Notes: generated from the sequence alone by a model not told the origin. A DNA stretch of 64,000 nt from Nocardia sp. CNY236 (GCF_000482385.1 NZ_AXVD01000003.1:1-64000), one strand, 5' to 3'. Positions 41,446-51,044 are shown, counted from the stretch's first letter. Numbers and translations: made by a program.

Positions 41446-42231
41446 ATGCCGAACATCGTCGTACTCATCAAGCAGGTACCCGATACCTGGTCCGAGCGTA
41501 AACTCACCGATGGTGACTTCACCCTGGATCGTGAGGCTGCCGACGCCGTGCTCGACGAGATCAACGAGCGCGCCGTCGAAGAGGCGCTGCTGATCAAGGA
41601 AGCTCAGGGCGGTGAGGTCACGGTGCTGGCTGCTGGCCCGGACCGTGCGGCCGAAGCCATTCGCAAGGCGCTGTCCATGGGCGCGGACAAGGCGATCCAC
41701 ATCAACGATCCGGCGATCCACGGCTCCGACGCGGTGCAGACCGCGTGGGTGCTGGCCAGTGCGCTCGGTCAGGTCGAAGGCGTCGAGTTGGTCATTGCGG
41801 GCAACGAGGCGACCGATGGCCGTGCTGGTGCGGTTCCGGCGATCATCGCCGAGTACCTGGGACTGCCGCAGCTGACGCACCTGCGCAAGCTGACCGTCGA
41901 CGGCGACAAGATCACTGGTGAGCGGGAGACCGACGACGGCGTGTGCAAGCTGGAGGCCACCTTGCCGGCCATCGTGAGCGTCACCGAGAAGATCAACGAA
42001 CCGCGCTTCCCGTCGTTCAAGGGCATCATGGCTGCGAAGAAGAAGGAAGTGCAGCGGTTCACCCTGGCCGACCTCGGCGTCGACGCCTCGACCGTGGGTG
42101 TGGCGAACGCCGGCACCACCGTCACCGCATCCACCCCGAAGCCGCCACGCACCGCGGGCGAGAAGATCGCGGACGAAGGCGATGGCGGTACCAAGATCGC
42201 TCAGTACCTGATCGGCCAGAAGGTCATCTGA
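41446..42231 (+). CDS. fixA: Electron transfer flavoprotein beta subunit
   Basis: 261 residues from ATG 41446 with AGGAGG upstream (41427-41432, rather distant). MPNIVVLIKQVPDTWSERKLTDGDFTLDREAADAVLDEINERAVEEAL is the standard EtfB start. The AMP-binding region includes VIAGNEATDGRAGAVPAIIAEYLG. Together with the alpha subunit (109 bp downstream) it accepts electrons from acyl-CoA dehydrogenases and passes them to the quinone pool. Homologue of Rv3029c. Probably under the palindrome at 41320. Confidence 0.96.
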   Translation: MPNIVVLIKQVPDTWSERKLTDGDFTLDREAADAVLDEINERAVEEALLIKEAQGGEVTVLAAGPDRAAEAIRKALSMGADKAIHINDPAIHGSDAVQTAWVLASALGQVEGVELVIAGNEATDGRAGAVPAIIAEYLGLPQLTHLRKLTVDGDKITGERETDDGVCKLEATLPAIVSVTEKINEPRFPSFKGIMAAKKKEVQRFTLADLGVDASTVGVANAGTTVTASTPKPPRTAGEKIADEGDGGTKIAQYLIGQKVI

Positions 42232-42339
42232 TCCCGGCACGCTGATTCGGGGATACCCGTACCCGGCGGTGGGGCGCGCAGCTGCGCGATCACCATTCGC
42301 CTCACACGCCCGGATCGAGACTTTTAGGAGAGAACCCAC

Positions 42340-43296
42340 ATGGCAGAAGTACTCGTGCTCGTCGAGCACGCCGATGGTGCGATCAAGAAAGTCAGCACCG
42401 AATTGCTCACTGCGGCGCGCGCGCTCGGCGAGCCCGCGGCCGTCGTGCTCGGCACGGCGGGCACCGGCGAGAAGCTCGCCGACTCGCTGGCCGCCGCCGG
42501 CGCCGAGAAGATCTACATCGCCGAGTCCGACGACGTGGACAACTACCTGGTGACCCCGAAGGTGGACGTCTTGGCCGGACTGACCGAGTCGGCGTCGCCG
42601 GCCGCGGTCATTGTCGCCGCCACCGCCGAAGGCAAAGAGGTGTCGGGTCGCCTGGCCGCCCGCATCGGCTCCGGTCTGCTGGTCGACGTGGTCGACGTGA
42701 AGGCCGACGGCAGCGCGGTGCACTCCATTTTCGGTGGCGCATTCACCGTCGACGCCACGGCCACTGGTGACGTGCCGGTGATTTCGATCCGTCCGGGCGC
42801 GATCGAGGCCGGCGCGCAGGCCGGCGCCGGTGAACAGGTCGCCGTGGACGTGCCCGCGCAGGAAGACGGCGTGGTCAAGGTGCTCTCGCGCGAGCCGGTC
42901 GTGGCCGGTGACCGTCCGGAGCTCACCGAGGCCGCCATCGTGGTCTCCGGCGGCCGCGGCGTCGGCTCCGCCGACAACTTCGCAGTGGTCGAGGCGCTGG
43001 CCGATTCGCTCGGCGCAGCGGTGGGCGCTTCGCGTGCCGCGGTCGACTCGGGCTACTACCCGGGCCAGTTCCAGGTCGGCCAGACCGGCAAGACCGTCTC
43101 ACCGCAGCTGTACATCGCTCTGGGCATCTCCGGCGCCATCCAGCACCGCGCGGGTATGCAGACTTCCAAGACCATCGTTGCGGTCAACAAGGACGAAGAG
43201 GCGCCGATCTTCGAGATCGCGGACTACGGCATCGTGGGCGACCTGTTCAATGTCGCGCCGCAGCTGACCGAAGCGGTGAAGACCCACAAGGGCTGA
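42340..43296 (+). CDS. fixB: Electron transfer flavoprotein alpha subunit
   Basis: 318 residues from ATG 42340 with AGGAGAG upstream. [27 protein letters not shown] starts the N-terminal domain. The FAD domain carries [65 protein letters not shown] and INKD-like [23 protein letters not shown]. Homologue of Rv3028c. A strong hairpin terminator follows the stop. In mycobacteria the next gene is Rv3027c; here a 12-kb insertion separates them. Confidence 0.96.
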   Translation: MAEVLVLVEHADGAIKKVSTELLTAARALGEPAAVVLGTAGTGEKLADSLAAAGAEKIYIAESDDVDNYLVTPKVDVLAGLTESASPAAVIVAATAEGKEVSGRLAARIGSGLLVDVVDVKADGSAVHSIFGGAFTVDATATGDVPVISIRPGAIEAGAQAGAGEQVAVDVPAQEDGVVKVLSREPVVAGDRPELTEAAIVVSGGRGVGSADNFAVVEALADSLGAAVGASRAAVDSGYYPGQFQVGQTGKTVSPQLYIALGISGAIQHRAGMQTSKTIVAVNKDEEAPIFEIADYGIVGDLFNVAPQLTEAVKTHKG

Positions 43297-43319
43297 CACG
43301 CTGGCGTCGACCACACCTG

Positions 43320-43349
43320 GTGGCCCCGACCGGATACGGTCGGGGCCAC
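43320..43349. terminator. Bidirectional hairpin terminator after fixB
   Basis: GTGGCCCCGACCG (43320-43332), loop GATA, CGGTCGGGGCCAC (43337-43349): a perfect 13-bp stem followed by TGCTGTTT. It lies between fixB and the convergent dapA-like remnant and probably ends both. Confidence 0.85.
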
Positions 43350-43371
43350 TGCTGTTTCGACCGGCCGATCG

Positions 43372-44100
43372 TCACCGCGTCCGGAGGTGGCGTAGCGTCT
43401 CGATGATCGCTGTGGGTTCACCAGCAGGAAGCAACGGCAACCGGACATGCGGGGTCGCTATCCGGCCCTGGGCATGCAGGACGGCTTTGATCACCGTGGG
43501 GTTGGGTTCGGACATGAGCGCGCATGCAGGTGCGACGAGGTCGTTGCCGAGAAGGCGTGCCTGCGTCGTACTTCCGTCGCGCCACAACCGGAACAGTTCG
43601 ACGTACTCGGGCGTGCACACATTCGCGGTCGCCGCGATCGCGCCCGCCGCGCCCATCGCCAGCAACGGCGAGATCAGCGTGTCTTCACCCGCGAGCACCG
43701 AAAACGACTCGTCGGACTCCGCGAACAGCCGTGCGGTGTCGGTGTCCACCGAACCGACCGCCTGCTTGACTGCGACGACGCGGGGATGCTGCGCCAAGCG
43801 CACGATGGACTGCCATCCCAGGTGTTGGCCGGTGCGGTAAGGAACGTTGTACAAGACCAGCGGTAGCGGGCTGGCTTCGGCGATGTATTCGAAGTGCGCG
43901 ACGACTCCCGCCTCAGACGGGCGTGTGTAGTAGGGAACGACCACCAATACGCCTGCGACATAGGTGTTCTCGCTCAGCTCCTCCACCGCCCGCCGCGTGC
44001 CGGCGGTGTCGTTGGAGCCGGTTCCGACGAGCAGCGGGACGTCGTGCTCGCGGCATACTCGACCACAGATCCGTACGACCTCTCGCCGCTCCGCCGGGCT
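43372..44100 (-). pseudogene. DapA/dihydrodipicolinate synthase-family gene, 5' end deleted
   Basis: The frame is open from about 44100 and begins mid-domain with SPAERREVVRICGRV, then VPLLVGTGSNDTAGTRRAVEE, VLVVVPYYTRP (catalytic Tyr region), VLYNVPYRTGQHL and AVKQAVGSVD (Schiff-base Lys). About 60 N-terminal residues, including the start and the G-T-T-G-E motif, are missing. The sequence passes directly into the truncated LysR gene on the other strand. An internal start at 43986 would give 204 residues without an intact active site. Members of this family condense pyruvate with aldehydes; the original substrate cannot be stated. Confidence 0.75.
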
Positions 44101-44906
44101 CCGCGGTGTCGCAACAGCTCACCGCACTCGAGCGCGAGACCGGTCGGTCCCTGTTGACCCGGACGGGCCGTCGGGTGAGTCTGACGCCGGCGGGGATTGT
44201 GCTGGTAGAACACGCCGAGGCCGTGCTCGCCGATCTGGAACGTGCGGAAGCCGCGCTCGCCGCGACGGACGAGGGACCGTCGGGGTCGGTGCGTCTGGGC
44301 GCGTTTCCGACCGCACTACGGATGGTCGTGCTTCCCGCGATGGTGCGGATCGCCCGAGCCGAACGGGACATGGAGTTGACGGTCACCGAGGTCGATCCGG
44401 CGGAAGTGCCGGATCTGCTTCGGGCAGGCCAACTGGACATTGCGCTGGTTCATGAATACGACAACGTCCCGTCCGCCATGGGGTCGGGAATCGAACTCGA
44501 ACCGCTTCTCGACGAAGTCGTCTATCTGGCATCGCCCACCGCGCCGAACCTGCCCGACAACGAGCTCATCCACAATCACTGCCGAAGCAACTGGATCGTC
44601 GGCAAACCCGGCACGCTCTGCCACACGATGACCGTGCGCACCTGCCAGTCCCATGGCTTCGAACCGCGCATCGCCCACCGAGTCGATGACTTCGCGATGG
44701 TATTGCGGCTGGTCGCAGCGGGAGCCGGTGTGGCGTTGGTTCCGCGGTTCGGGACGATCGAGGTCCCAGAGGGGGTCGTGCTCACTGCCTTGCCGATCAG
44801 CAGGCGGACTCGGATCGCCTATCGGCGCGGCAGTCGGTCCCGGCCCGCATTCGCCGCGGTGAGCGCAGAACTCCATCGCGCGGCCAGGTCCTTCCGCGGC
44901 AGCTGA
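44100..44906 (+). pseudogene. LysR-type regulator, DNA-binding N-terminus partly deleted
   Basis: Sense starts in the middle of the winged helix, SAVSQQLTALERETGRSLLTRTGRRVSLTPAG, and then runs through the complete co-inducer domain (VRLGAFPTALRMVVLPAMVRIA, LDIALVHEYDN, AAGAGVALVPRFG) to the TGA at 44906. About 30 residues with the start codon and first helices are missing. The frame upstream to 43923 is the antisense of the dapA remnant, not protein-like. It would once have been divergent from the dapA-like gene, a common LysR arrangement. The deletion joined their truncated 5' ends. Confidence 0.75.
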
Positions 44907-44948
44907 CCGGCGGGTGGGACGTTCGGGCTTGTGAACCAAGGGGTTGTG

Positions 44949-46394
44949 CTAACGCGGCCGCTGTCCTGCGGGTCGGTTCCGGTCGTTTCGAGCCGGCAGC
45001 GCGGCGGCCACTATCGCGACCGCGACCATCACCGCAGCGATCGCGTAGAAGGCGCGGTTGTAGGCCTCGAGCAGCATCGGCGCGTCGGTGCCGTGGGCGG
45101 CGGCGACGGTCACCAGGATCGCCAGACCCAGGGCGCCGCCGACCTGTTTGGTCGTGTTCATCAATCCCGAGGCTGCTCCCGCGTCGCCGGTCGGAACCCC
45201 GGAGGTGACAGCCGCGGTGATCGGGGTGTTCAACAGGCCAGTGCCGATGCTGAAAACGATCGCCGGGCCCAGGATCCCGGTGAGGTAGTCGTCGTGCTCG
45301 CCGAGCTGGGCTTGCCAGCAGAACCCGGCCGCGGCCAGCAACGAACCTGTCGCGATCAACACCCGCCCCTCGACGCGGCGCATCAACCACGGCGTCACTC
45401 GCGCAGCGACCACGATGGTCACGATCGTGTGTGGCAGGAACGCCAGCCCCGTCTGAACGGGACTGTAGCCGAGCCCGGTCTGCATCGACAGCGTCAGGAA
45501 GAACCACATCGGGTTCAAACTGGCACCGGCCAGCAACATCGCCACATTGCCCACCGACACCGAACGGATCGCGAACAGGCGCAGCGGAATCAGCGGCGAG
45601 TCCGCGTTGCGTTTCTCGGCGACACCGAAGACGACCAGCAGGATCGCCCCAATGCCGATACCGAGGACTGCAGAGGTCGAAGCCCATCCCACCTCCGCGG
45701 CGCGGGAGATGCCGAACGCCAGAGTCGCCAACCCGCCTGTGGCCAGTACAGCGCCGACGATGTCCACGCGCGGGCGGTCGTTTTCGGGTCGGTCGGCGTG
45801 CACGAACCGCATCGTCGCCAGCACGGCGGCAACCGCGATGGGAACATTGAGCAGCAGTGTGGCACGCCAGGACAGATATTCGGTCAGCACTCCGCCGACG
45901 AGGTTACCCGCCGTGCCTCCCGCCACGCCGACTGCGGTCCAGGTGGCCAGAGCTCGCACTCGGGCCGGACCTTCCGGGAAAGCCGTGGTCACCAGCGTCA
46001 GTGTCGCCGGAGCCAGCACCGCGGCGCCCAATCCTTGTAGTGCGCGCGCGCCGACCAGCAGGGGGCCGGAGGTCGCCAGGCCGCAGGCCAGACTCGCTGC
46101 GGCGAACAGCGCCAACCCGCTCATGAAGACCCGGCGGTGGCCGTACAGGTCGGCCAGTCGCCCACCTAGCAGCAGGAATCCGGCGAACACCAGGGCATAG
46201 GCGTTGACCACCCATTGTTGGCCCGACTCACCGAAATGCAGTGCGTCCCGAATCGAAGGCAACGCCACGTTCACCACCGAGATATCGAGAACCACCATGA
46301 ACTGCGCCGCACACGCCACTGTCAGAACAATGTACGCGGTCACGGTGCTGTGCTGGGGTGTGCCGCGGTCGATCTCGACTCGTCGTCGTGTCAC
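44949..46394 (-). CDS. DHA2-family (14-TM) MFS drug/proton antiporter
   Basis: 481 residues from GTG 46394, chosen for GGGAGGG 5 nt upstream; the frame to 46484 adds a poor N-terminus. Motifs: VVLDISVVNVALPSI (DHA2 motif D1), GGRLADLYGHRRVFMSGL (motif A), ARALQGLGAAVLAPATLTLV (motif B) and WRATLLLNVPI (motif C region). It should be a cytoplasmic-membrane exporter with about 14 helices. No regulator is intact nearby (the adjacent LysR is broken). Substrate unknown; EmrB/QacA-type multidrug export is usual for the family. Confidence 0.92.
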   Translation of the reverse strand: MTRRRVEIDRGTPQHSTVTAYIVLTVACAAQFMVVLDISVVNVALPSIRDALHFGESGQQWVVNAYALVFAGFLLLGGRLADLYGHRRVFMSGLALFAAASLACGLATSGPLLVGARALQGLGAAVLAPATLTLVTTAFPEGPARVRALATWTAVGVAGGTAGNLVGGVLTEYLSWRATLLLNVPIAVAAVLATMRFVHADRPENDRPRVDIVGAVLATGGLATLAFGISRAAEVGWASTSAVLGIGIGAILLVVFGVAEKRNADSPLIPLRLFAIRSVSVGNVAMLLAGASLNPMWFFLTLSMQTGLGYSPVQTGLAFLPHTIVTIVVAARVTPWLMRRVEGRVLIATGSLLAAAGFCWQAQLGEHDDYLTGILGPAIVFSIGTGLLNTPITAAVTSGVPTGDAGAASGLMNTTKQVGGALGLAILVTVAAAHGTDAPMLLEAYNRAFYAIAAVMVAVAIVAAALPARNDRNRPAGQRPR

Positions 46395-46880
46395 GCACCC
46401 TCCCGTAGAGACTGGCATTTCACATGTTGGCGGCCGCCGGGCACTAGAGACCGATTTGTGTGAGGGGAGTACGACGTGCACCATTCTGCTTCGAGATTCA
46501 GCACCGCCACTTCATCGAGCTGGAACAGCGTCAGCCCATGCCCGAGCTGTGTGGTCAGGAAGCCATGACCGGGAGGGCTGCCGAGGAGTTCGAATCCTTT
46601 TGGATATCTTTGGAAGTCGTGCAGCCTTGACGTAGTGCACAAGGTCATCGACGAGCTGGAACGCGGTCACCCGGCGGTGACCGCGCAGCGAGGCTCTTTC
46701 AGCGATGACGTTGTATGCCTGGCGCACTCGGTGGCGAATCAGGATTCGCCTGCACCGCGGCCCTGCAGAATTTGCGGCAGTGTTGGAAGCTGGTGATCAG
46801 GCGGAACGCATCTGCTACCTGCTCGAGCCGGGGGAGTGTCGGTCCACTTCTACCGCATAGGCACCACGGAACCGAGACCT
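46395..46880. other. 486-nt stretch without a recognisable gene
   Basis: Short open frames exist on both strands but none has a ribosome binding site with a recognisable protein. The frame with VIDELERGHPAVTAQRGSFSDDVV (about 46640-46790, plus strand) reads somewhat like protein but has no start or family. GAGTTCGAATCC at 46588-46599 only resembles a tRNA T-arm; no cloverleaf is present. Probably decayed DNA plus the MFS promoter. Confidence 0.5.
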
Positions 46881-47342
46881 CTACCAGACGTCGGAGACCT
46901 TGGAGCAACTGACATGTTGGGTCACCAACCCGGTGTTGCGGACAGAGAAGTCGGTGCGGACCACGCCCGCACCGGTGTGCGGGTTGAAGGTGATAGAGGC
47001 GCCTTTGCCCAGAATAAAACCTACCGATCGGCTTTGGGTTTCCGAACCCGAGGCGCCGGTCGTGAGATTGGTCCAGTTGAGTGTGACCTGGGTTTCATAG
47101 TCACCCCAGAGGCTTCCGCCCGATTTGATATTGACGAACGGAGCACCTGGATCGGATTGAGATTGAGAGACCAGGACCGCGCCCGCATACGGGAAGTCGA
47201 TGATATTCGGGCTCATGCCTCGGCAAGAGCCTTCGGCTGAACTCTGAGCCATTGCCGTACCAGTACCGGTCAGGGTGGCGGCAGTCAGTACAGCGGCGGT
47301 CACGGCGAGTCTGCCGGTTATCGTTTTTCTGGTAGGCTTCAC
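46881..47342 (-). CDS. Small secreted protein of unknown function
   Basis: 153 residues from GTG 47342; the frame upstream to 47846 overlaps an IS remnant and is not protein-like. A Sec signal peptide is clear: KPTRKTITGRLAVTAAVLTAATLTGTGTAMA, cleaved after A-M-A. The mature part of about 120 residues is beta-rich, with two Cys (GSCRGMSP near the N-terminus and VSCSKVSDVW at the end) that could form a disulfide. Segments VTLNWTNLTTGASGS and ITFNPHTGAGVVRTDFSVRNTG suggest an Ig-like or lipocalin-like sandwich. I do not recognise the family; such short secreted proteins are common in Nocardia and Rhodococcus. Confidence 0.7.
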   Translation of the reverse strand: MKPTRKTITGRLAVTAAVLTAATLTGTGTAMAQSSAEGSCRGMSPNIIDFPYAGAVLVSQSQSDPGAPFVNIKSGGSLWGDYETQVTLNWTNLTTGASGSETQSRSVGFILGKGASITFNPHTGAGVVRTDFSVRNTGLVTQHVSCSKVSDVW

Positions 47343-47394
47343 GCCCGCAAGGGTATCAGTCTGCGCCACTAGGGGAGTCCAGATCGGCAGTCGT

Positions 47395-47655
47395 CTGGTG
47401 GCGAGCGCAGTCCGAGATTGCGGTGCAGGCGGGAGTGTCGCGGCCGACGGTGGATGTGTGGCTGGCTTGGTATGCGGCCGAGGGCATCGCCGGGCTGCTG
47501 GACCGTAGGCGCGGCGCGGGCCGTGAGCAGATGCCCGGCCGGATTCGGGTGCGGATCCTGGCAGCGACGTCGGCACCGGCGAGGTCTTCGGCGACTGCCG
47601 GCCCACCCGCGCCGGCGCGGAATTCCTCGCGTTCCTCGAACGAGCGGTGAAAAAA
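47395..47655 (+). mobile_element. IS630-type transposase remnant with internal deletion
   Basis: The first part encodes the helix-turn-helix of an IS630 transposase (SEIAVQAGVSRPTVDVWLAW, AAEGIAGLLDRRRGAG, IRVRILAAT). At about 47568 it jumps, in another frame, to the middle of the catalytic domain (GTGEVFGDCRPTRAGAEFLAFLERAVKK) and then stops. Roughly 150 codons between the two parts and everything after the second are missing. It is immobile. It lies between the secreted protein gene and the phosphotransferase gene. Confidence 0.7.
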
Positions 47656-47689
47656 CAATGCCAAGTATGCAAAACAGGATTGCGAGACA

Positions 47690-48613
47690 CTAGAGGATTT
47701 GCCACGTGAGCGGCATGTCCCGACGGAGTGCATCGATTCGTCGCAGGATCTCGGCCTCGGTAGCCGATCCAGGTTCGGACTTGCGCGCATTCGTTGTAAT
47801 CATTTTCAGCTCCCTGAGGTCTCTGAGCCATTCGTATCCGTCCCACTCTCGGATGTCGAAGCCGTACAGAGAACTGAATTGCTCGAACTCATCGGCGGCA
47901 TGACCGAATCGGCGGCAGTGGACTTCGACTGTCACGAGATCCCACTCGGGAGGCCCGATTGCTGCGGTATCCCAATCACAGAGAACTGCTCGCTGAGACC
48001 GATTATCCCACAATGCGTTACGGTGCTGTGCATCACCATGAATCACCGCTGTATCGAGCGCGTATCGAATGTCACCTGACTGCTGGGCGAGCTCTTCTTG
48101 CCGGGCAAGCAGCACACGGCGGTCTTCAGGTGTGAGGATCGTGCTGGTCTGTATGGCCTGGGAGATCGAGGAAAGTGCCTTGCGGATCTGCCGATCCGGC
48201 AAGGCGGCCGTCGGTCTCGTAGGACATGAGTGCAGTTTGGTCAGCGGTTCGGCAAGTTCGATCGCACTCGTAATTCCGCGTTCCTGCTCGAGGTATTGCC
48301 AAAAGGTTACCGGGCAGCCGCCAACTGTGAGCGGTTGTTCGACATCGATGAGCGATACCGTGGGTACAGCATGGTCTTCTAGCCAGTGCACGAGGTCGAC
48401 GATGTCGATGCTTCCCGAGCGATCAGGTCGGCCGATCTTCACCACAACTGGCCGGCTGGTCAACGCGTACACGGCATTGGTGTGATGGCGCAGGAGCACG
48501 GCGCCGCTTGCGTCGAATCCTGCTTCGCGGCAACAGGCATCGAGGATCCGAAGTGTTCGATCGGGCGTGAATGTCGATTCGGTGAGTGTCGTGATGGTTG
48601 GCGGTGAGGTCAT
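47690..48613 (-). CDS. Aminoglycoside phosphotransferase (APH)-fold kinase
   Basis: 307 residues. Kinase-like features: VVVKIGRPD (ATP Lys), TAVIHGDAQHRNALWDN (catalytic Brenner motif H-G-D-x-x-x-x-N) and AVLCDWDTAAIGPPEWDL (metal-binding D-W-D). The ATG overlaps the stop of the XRE regulator by 4 bp, so it is the second gene of a two-gene operon. This regulator-plus-kinase pairing recurs in Nocardia and Streptomyces. The substrate is unknown (antibiotic, sugar or choline-like), and resistance should not be assumed from the fold. Confidence 0.85.
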   Translation of the reverse strand: MTSPPTITTLTESTFTPDRTLRILDACCREAGFDASGAVLLRHHTNAVYALTSRPVVVKIGRPDRSGSIDIVDLVHWLEDHAVPTVSLIDVEQPLTVGGCPVTFWQYLEQERGITSAIELAEPLTKLHSCPTRPTAALPDRQIRKALSSISQAIQTSTILTPEDRRVLLARQEELAQQSGDIRYALDTAVIHGDAQHRNALWDNRSQRAVLCDWDTAAIGPPEWDLVTVEVHCRRFGHAADEFEQFSSLYGFDIREWDGYEWLRDLRELKMITTNARKSEPGSATEAEILRRIDALRRDMPLTWQIL

Positions 48614-49896
48614 GCCGTTGTCTCGGTGTGAATCAATTCGCGAAGCGATTTGGCAGATGGCAGTGCGCGATGTTCTGCGGGCAACGCTTTCACGAGGTCG
48701 AGTGCGCGAGTAGAAATGATCCGTGTGCGATGTTCGACAGGCAAGCCGTTGAGTACATGTTCAGCGAGCTGGCATCCGTCAGCCGCCGAGCCGCTCATCG
48801 CGTAGCCCAAGGCGGCGTCGAGTTGTATCAGCGCCGGATCGATCACTACGGGGGTCGATCTGTAGAGGGATAGTGCCTCGTCTTGGGCACGGCGTGCACG
48901 GGTGGTTTGCCGCAGATACGTAAGTGTTCCAGACAAATAGAGAAGCATCCGCTTTGCAGTGAACTTGAATGCCTCGTCCCCACTGTTGTTCGGTAGAGCA
49001 TCTGTGAGCTGCCGAGCCTTGTTCATGGCCTGCTCGGCACCATGATGGTCACCAAGTCTGGCCAGTGCTCGAGCTTCAGCTGCGGCGGCAAGGGCGGAGG
49101 CATCGCAAGCTTTGCTGGGTGCCAGATCCTGTGCCGCCCGTGCCAGCACGATCGTTTTGGTGAGGCCGCCATAGTAGTAGTGCAGCATCGAATGCTGGGC
49201 GCGTGCAGTGGCCTGCAGTTGCCGGTTGAGACTATCGTCTGCCGCGGCTGTGGCGGTGCCATACCAGTAGTTTGCGCGGCCGATCTCGCCGAGCTTCATG
49301 AGCGCGTCCGCAGTGAGCAGACCGAGAGCGGCAGACGATTCCGAGAGGCGGGCCTGGAGGCTCGCGGGTTGCCGCTCAACAGCGATTGTTTGAACTTCCA
49401 GCAGGTCGGGCGCGATTGCCGCAAGTGCGGTTGCCGGCGGAGTGGTGGTGTAGCTCTGGATCCGATCCGCCACCCGCTCCCACATCAGGTCTACCCTGGC
49501 TGACGTCACGGTGCACTTCGACAGGGTCTGATCGACGACGAGGCGGATGCGGTCGAAGGCAGTCACCAAATCAGATTGGTGGCATGGCACTGGTAGCAGC
49601 CGGTTCTCGGCAGCGGTCTGTCGTGAGTACGAACCGAGACCTGGTTCGTGTCGTTGCGATCCGACTCCTGCGAGTGCCCGTTCGAACCGGGCACGGATCT
49701 CCGGCGTCGCGGCGGTCAATGTGTTATCGAGTAGTTCCCGACTCGTTGGACGCAGTCGCGCTTCGGCGCCCTGAATCTCCCAATTCGTTACGGTGCGTGT
49801 AGAGATCTTCAGTGTGGTCGCGAACTTTTCGACGCTGAGCAACATGGCTTGGCGCAGCGCTTTCGATTCGATACCCGTCCAGCGGTAGACAATCAT
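48610..49896 (-). CDS. XRE-type HTH regulator with TPR-like C-terminal domain
   Basis: 428 residues from ATG 49896. N-terminal MIVYRWTGIESKALRQAMLLSVEKFATTLKISTRTVTNWE is a helix-turn-helix in which the recognition helix is followed by the N-W-E turn. The rest (from about 150) is alpha-helical, with TPR-like repeats such as ALGLLTADALMKLGEIGRANYWYG and AAEARALARLGDHHGAEQAMNKA. The start resembles the regulator at 59.2 kb (M-I-V-x-R-W-T-G), so they are paralogues. It probably controls its own operon with the phosphotransferase. The 220 bp upstream separate it from a divergent small gene. Confidence 0.85.
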   Translation of the reverse strand: MIVYRWTGIESKALRQAMLLSVEKFATTLKISTRTVTNWEIQGAEARLRPTSRELLDNTLTAATPEIRARFERALAGVGSQRHEPGLGSYSRQTAAENRLLPVPCHQSDLVTAFDRIRLVVDQTLSKCTVTSARVDLMWERVADRIQSYTTTPPATALAAIAPDLLEVQTIAVERQPASLQARLSESSAALGLLTADALMKLGEIGRANYWYGTATAAADDSLNRQLQATARAQHSMLHYYYGGLTKTIVLARAAQDLAPSKACDASALAAAAEARALARLGDHHGAEQAMNKARQLTDALPNNSGDEAFKFTAKRMLLYLSGTLTYLRQTTRARRAQDEALSLYRSTPVVIDPALIQLDAALGYAMSGSAADGCQLAEHVLNGLPVEHRTRIISTRALDLVKALPAEHRALPSAKSLRELIHTETTA

Positions 49897-50119
49897 CGTC
49901 CCAGCCTCAGCCCCCTATCCGGTTACCGAACAAAACTACACCGGTTCAACCGGATCTGTGTCCCATGGACCGAAGAAGATGTGGCCAAATTGCATGGAAA
50001 TTGCGCCGATAGGTTCTGGTTGCTTCCTGTTGCCCGGGAGACGCTGAAAAGCACCCAGGCCGCGGGCGACTCGTAGCGCTGGTGGCCGACTACACGCACC
50101 GTGCACGAGGAGTATTGCG

Positions 50120-50371
50120 ATGACCTGCGCTCTACCATTGTCGCCGAAGGCAAGTCCCCGGCCGAATGAGCCCGATGTGCACATACGATTCGTCTACGCC
50201 GGCACGTCGGGCGACGTGGTCTTCGACCGGAGTGCTTGCCAGTCGGCCGCGCTGGGCCTACTCGAGGGCTGGCGGCATAGCCACTGTCCAAGGTTGTCGA
50301 TTGTCGTCGTGCACGACGGCCGCACCGACTTCCCGCGAGTGAACTGCGAGTTGCTTTGGGCATCACCGTAA
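50120..50371 (+). CDS. Small hypothetical protein
   Basis: 83 residues from ATG 50120 with GAGGAG at 50107-50112. Composition is protein-like (VHIRFVYAGTSGDVVFDRSA, RLSIVVVHDGRTDFPRVN), with no membrane segment or signal. Divergent from the XRE/phosphotransferase operon and 175 bp upstream of the DUF4254-like gene on the same strand. I do not recognise the family. It may be an accessory gene of the same small locus. Confidence 0.5.
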   Translation: MTCALPLSPKASPRPNEPDVHIRFVYAGTSGDVVFDRSACQSAALGLLEGWRHSHCPRLSIVVVHDGRTDFPRVNCELLWASP

Positions 50372-50546
50372 TTCCGGTCGAGTCGAGAGCGGACACCACG
50401 TTCAACCCGCTCACTGTCGCTGGATGTGCCCGAAGCGAGCATGCCCGTGCACGGGTGCTTCGAGAACCGAACAGAAACGACTTCTCCAGACGATTGCCTC
50501 GCACTGGGCATCCGTCGTCGATCTCAACAACCTGGTGAGGATTGTC

Positions 50547-51044
50547 ATGGAAACTGGTGAGACCGTTCCAGGACCGATATTGCCGAACACGCGTGACCTT
50601 GTTGCTGCGATCCAGGGCCACGTTCCTGCCCAGCATCCCGCACGCGGAATCTTGCGGTCGATCCGCCTGCTGGCCAGTGTGTCACCTGAACCCCTCGGCG
50701 CCGGCACGATCGCACCCGAATACGGGCGCAATGAGCGCGTTGAGTCCGCGCTGGACTCGATCGAGGATCGACTGTTCGGTGACCTGTACGCGTTGATCGA
50801 GCGCGCTGTGGGTGGTCCTGATATCACCAGTGCGATGGTCGATCTCGTCGATCGTTGGATATGGTTCCAACGCCACCGCAGCGATTCATGGATCGGCGCT
50901 GCTCGTGCGCTCGCTGAAGCCCGAATCGCCTACACCGCACAGCGAAGGGCATCACGCGGGCACACCTGGAGCGCCCGAGTGTCATCGATTCCGACACCTA
51001 CCGCCGCGGAGTTGCAGGCGATGTTCGACACCCCGCCACGATGA
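50547..51044 (+). CDS. DUF4254-like hypothetical protein
   Basis: 165 residues from ATG 50547, chosen for GTGAGG 6 nt upstream; the frame to 50424 is less convincing. The protein is helical with ERVESALDSIEDRLFGDLYALI, MVDLVDRWIWFQRHRSD and GAARALAEARIAY, an arrangement like DUF4254 proteins of Nocardia, where an E-R-x-x-L-x-x-x-I-D pair of helices is followed by a Trp-rich helix. No catalytic motif is visible. Its stop overlaps the ATG of the following methyltransferase relic (ATGA), so they were once translationally coupled. Confidence 0.55.
   Translation: METGETVPGPILPNTRDLVAAIQGHVPAQHPARGILRSIRLLASVSPEPLGAGTIAPEYGRNERVESALDSIEDRLFGDLYALIERAVGGPDITSAMVDLVDRWIWFQRHRSDSWIGAARALAEARIAYTAQRRASRGHTWSARVSSIPTPTAAELQAMFDTPPR

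Noticed and set aside
43923..44099. N-terminus of the LysR gene
   Set aside because: The in-frame sequence is antisense of the dapA-like remnant and does not resemble a LysR helix-turn-helix start.
46580..46610. tRNA T-arm-like GAGTTCGAATCC
   Set aside because: No acceptor stem, anticodon arm or CCA context around it.
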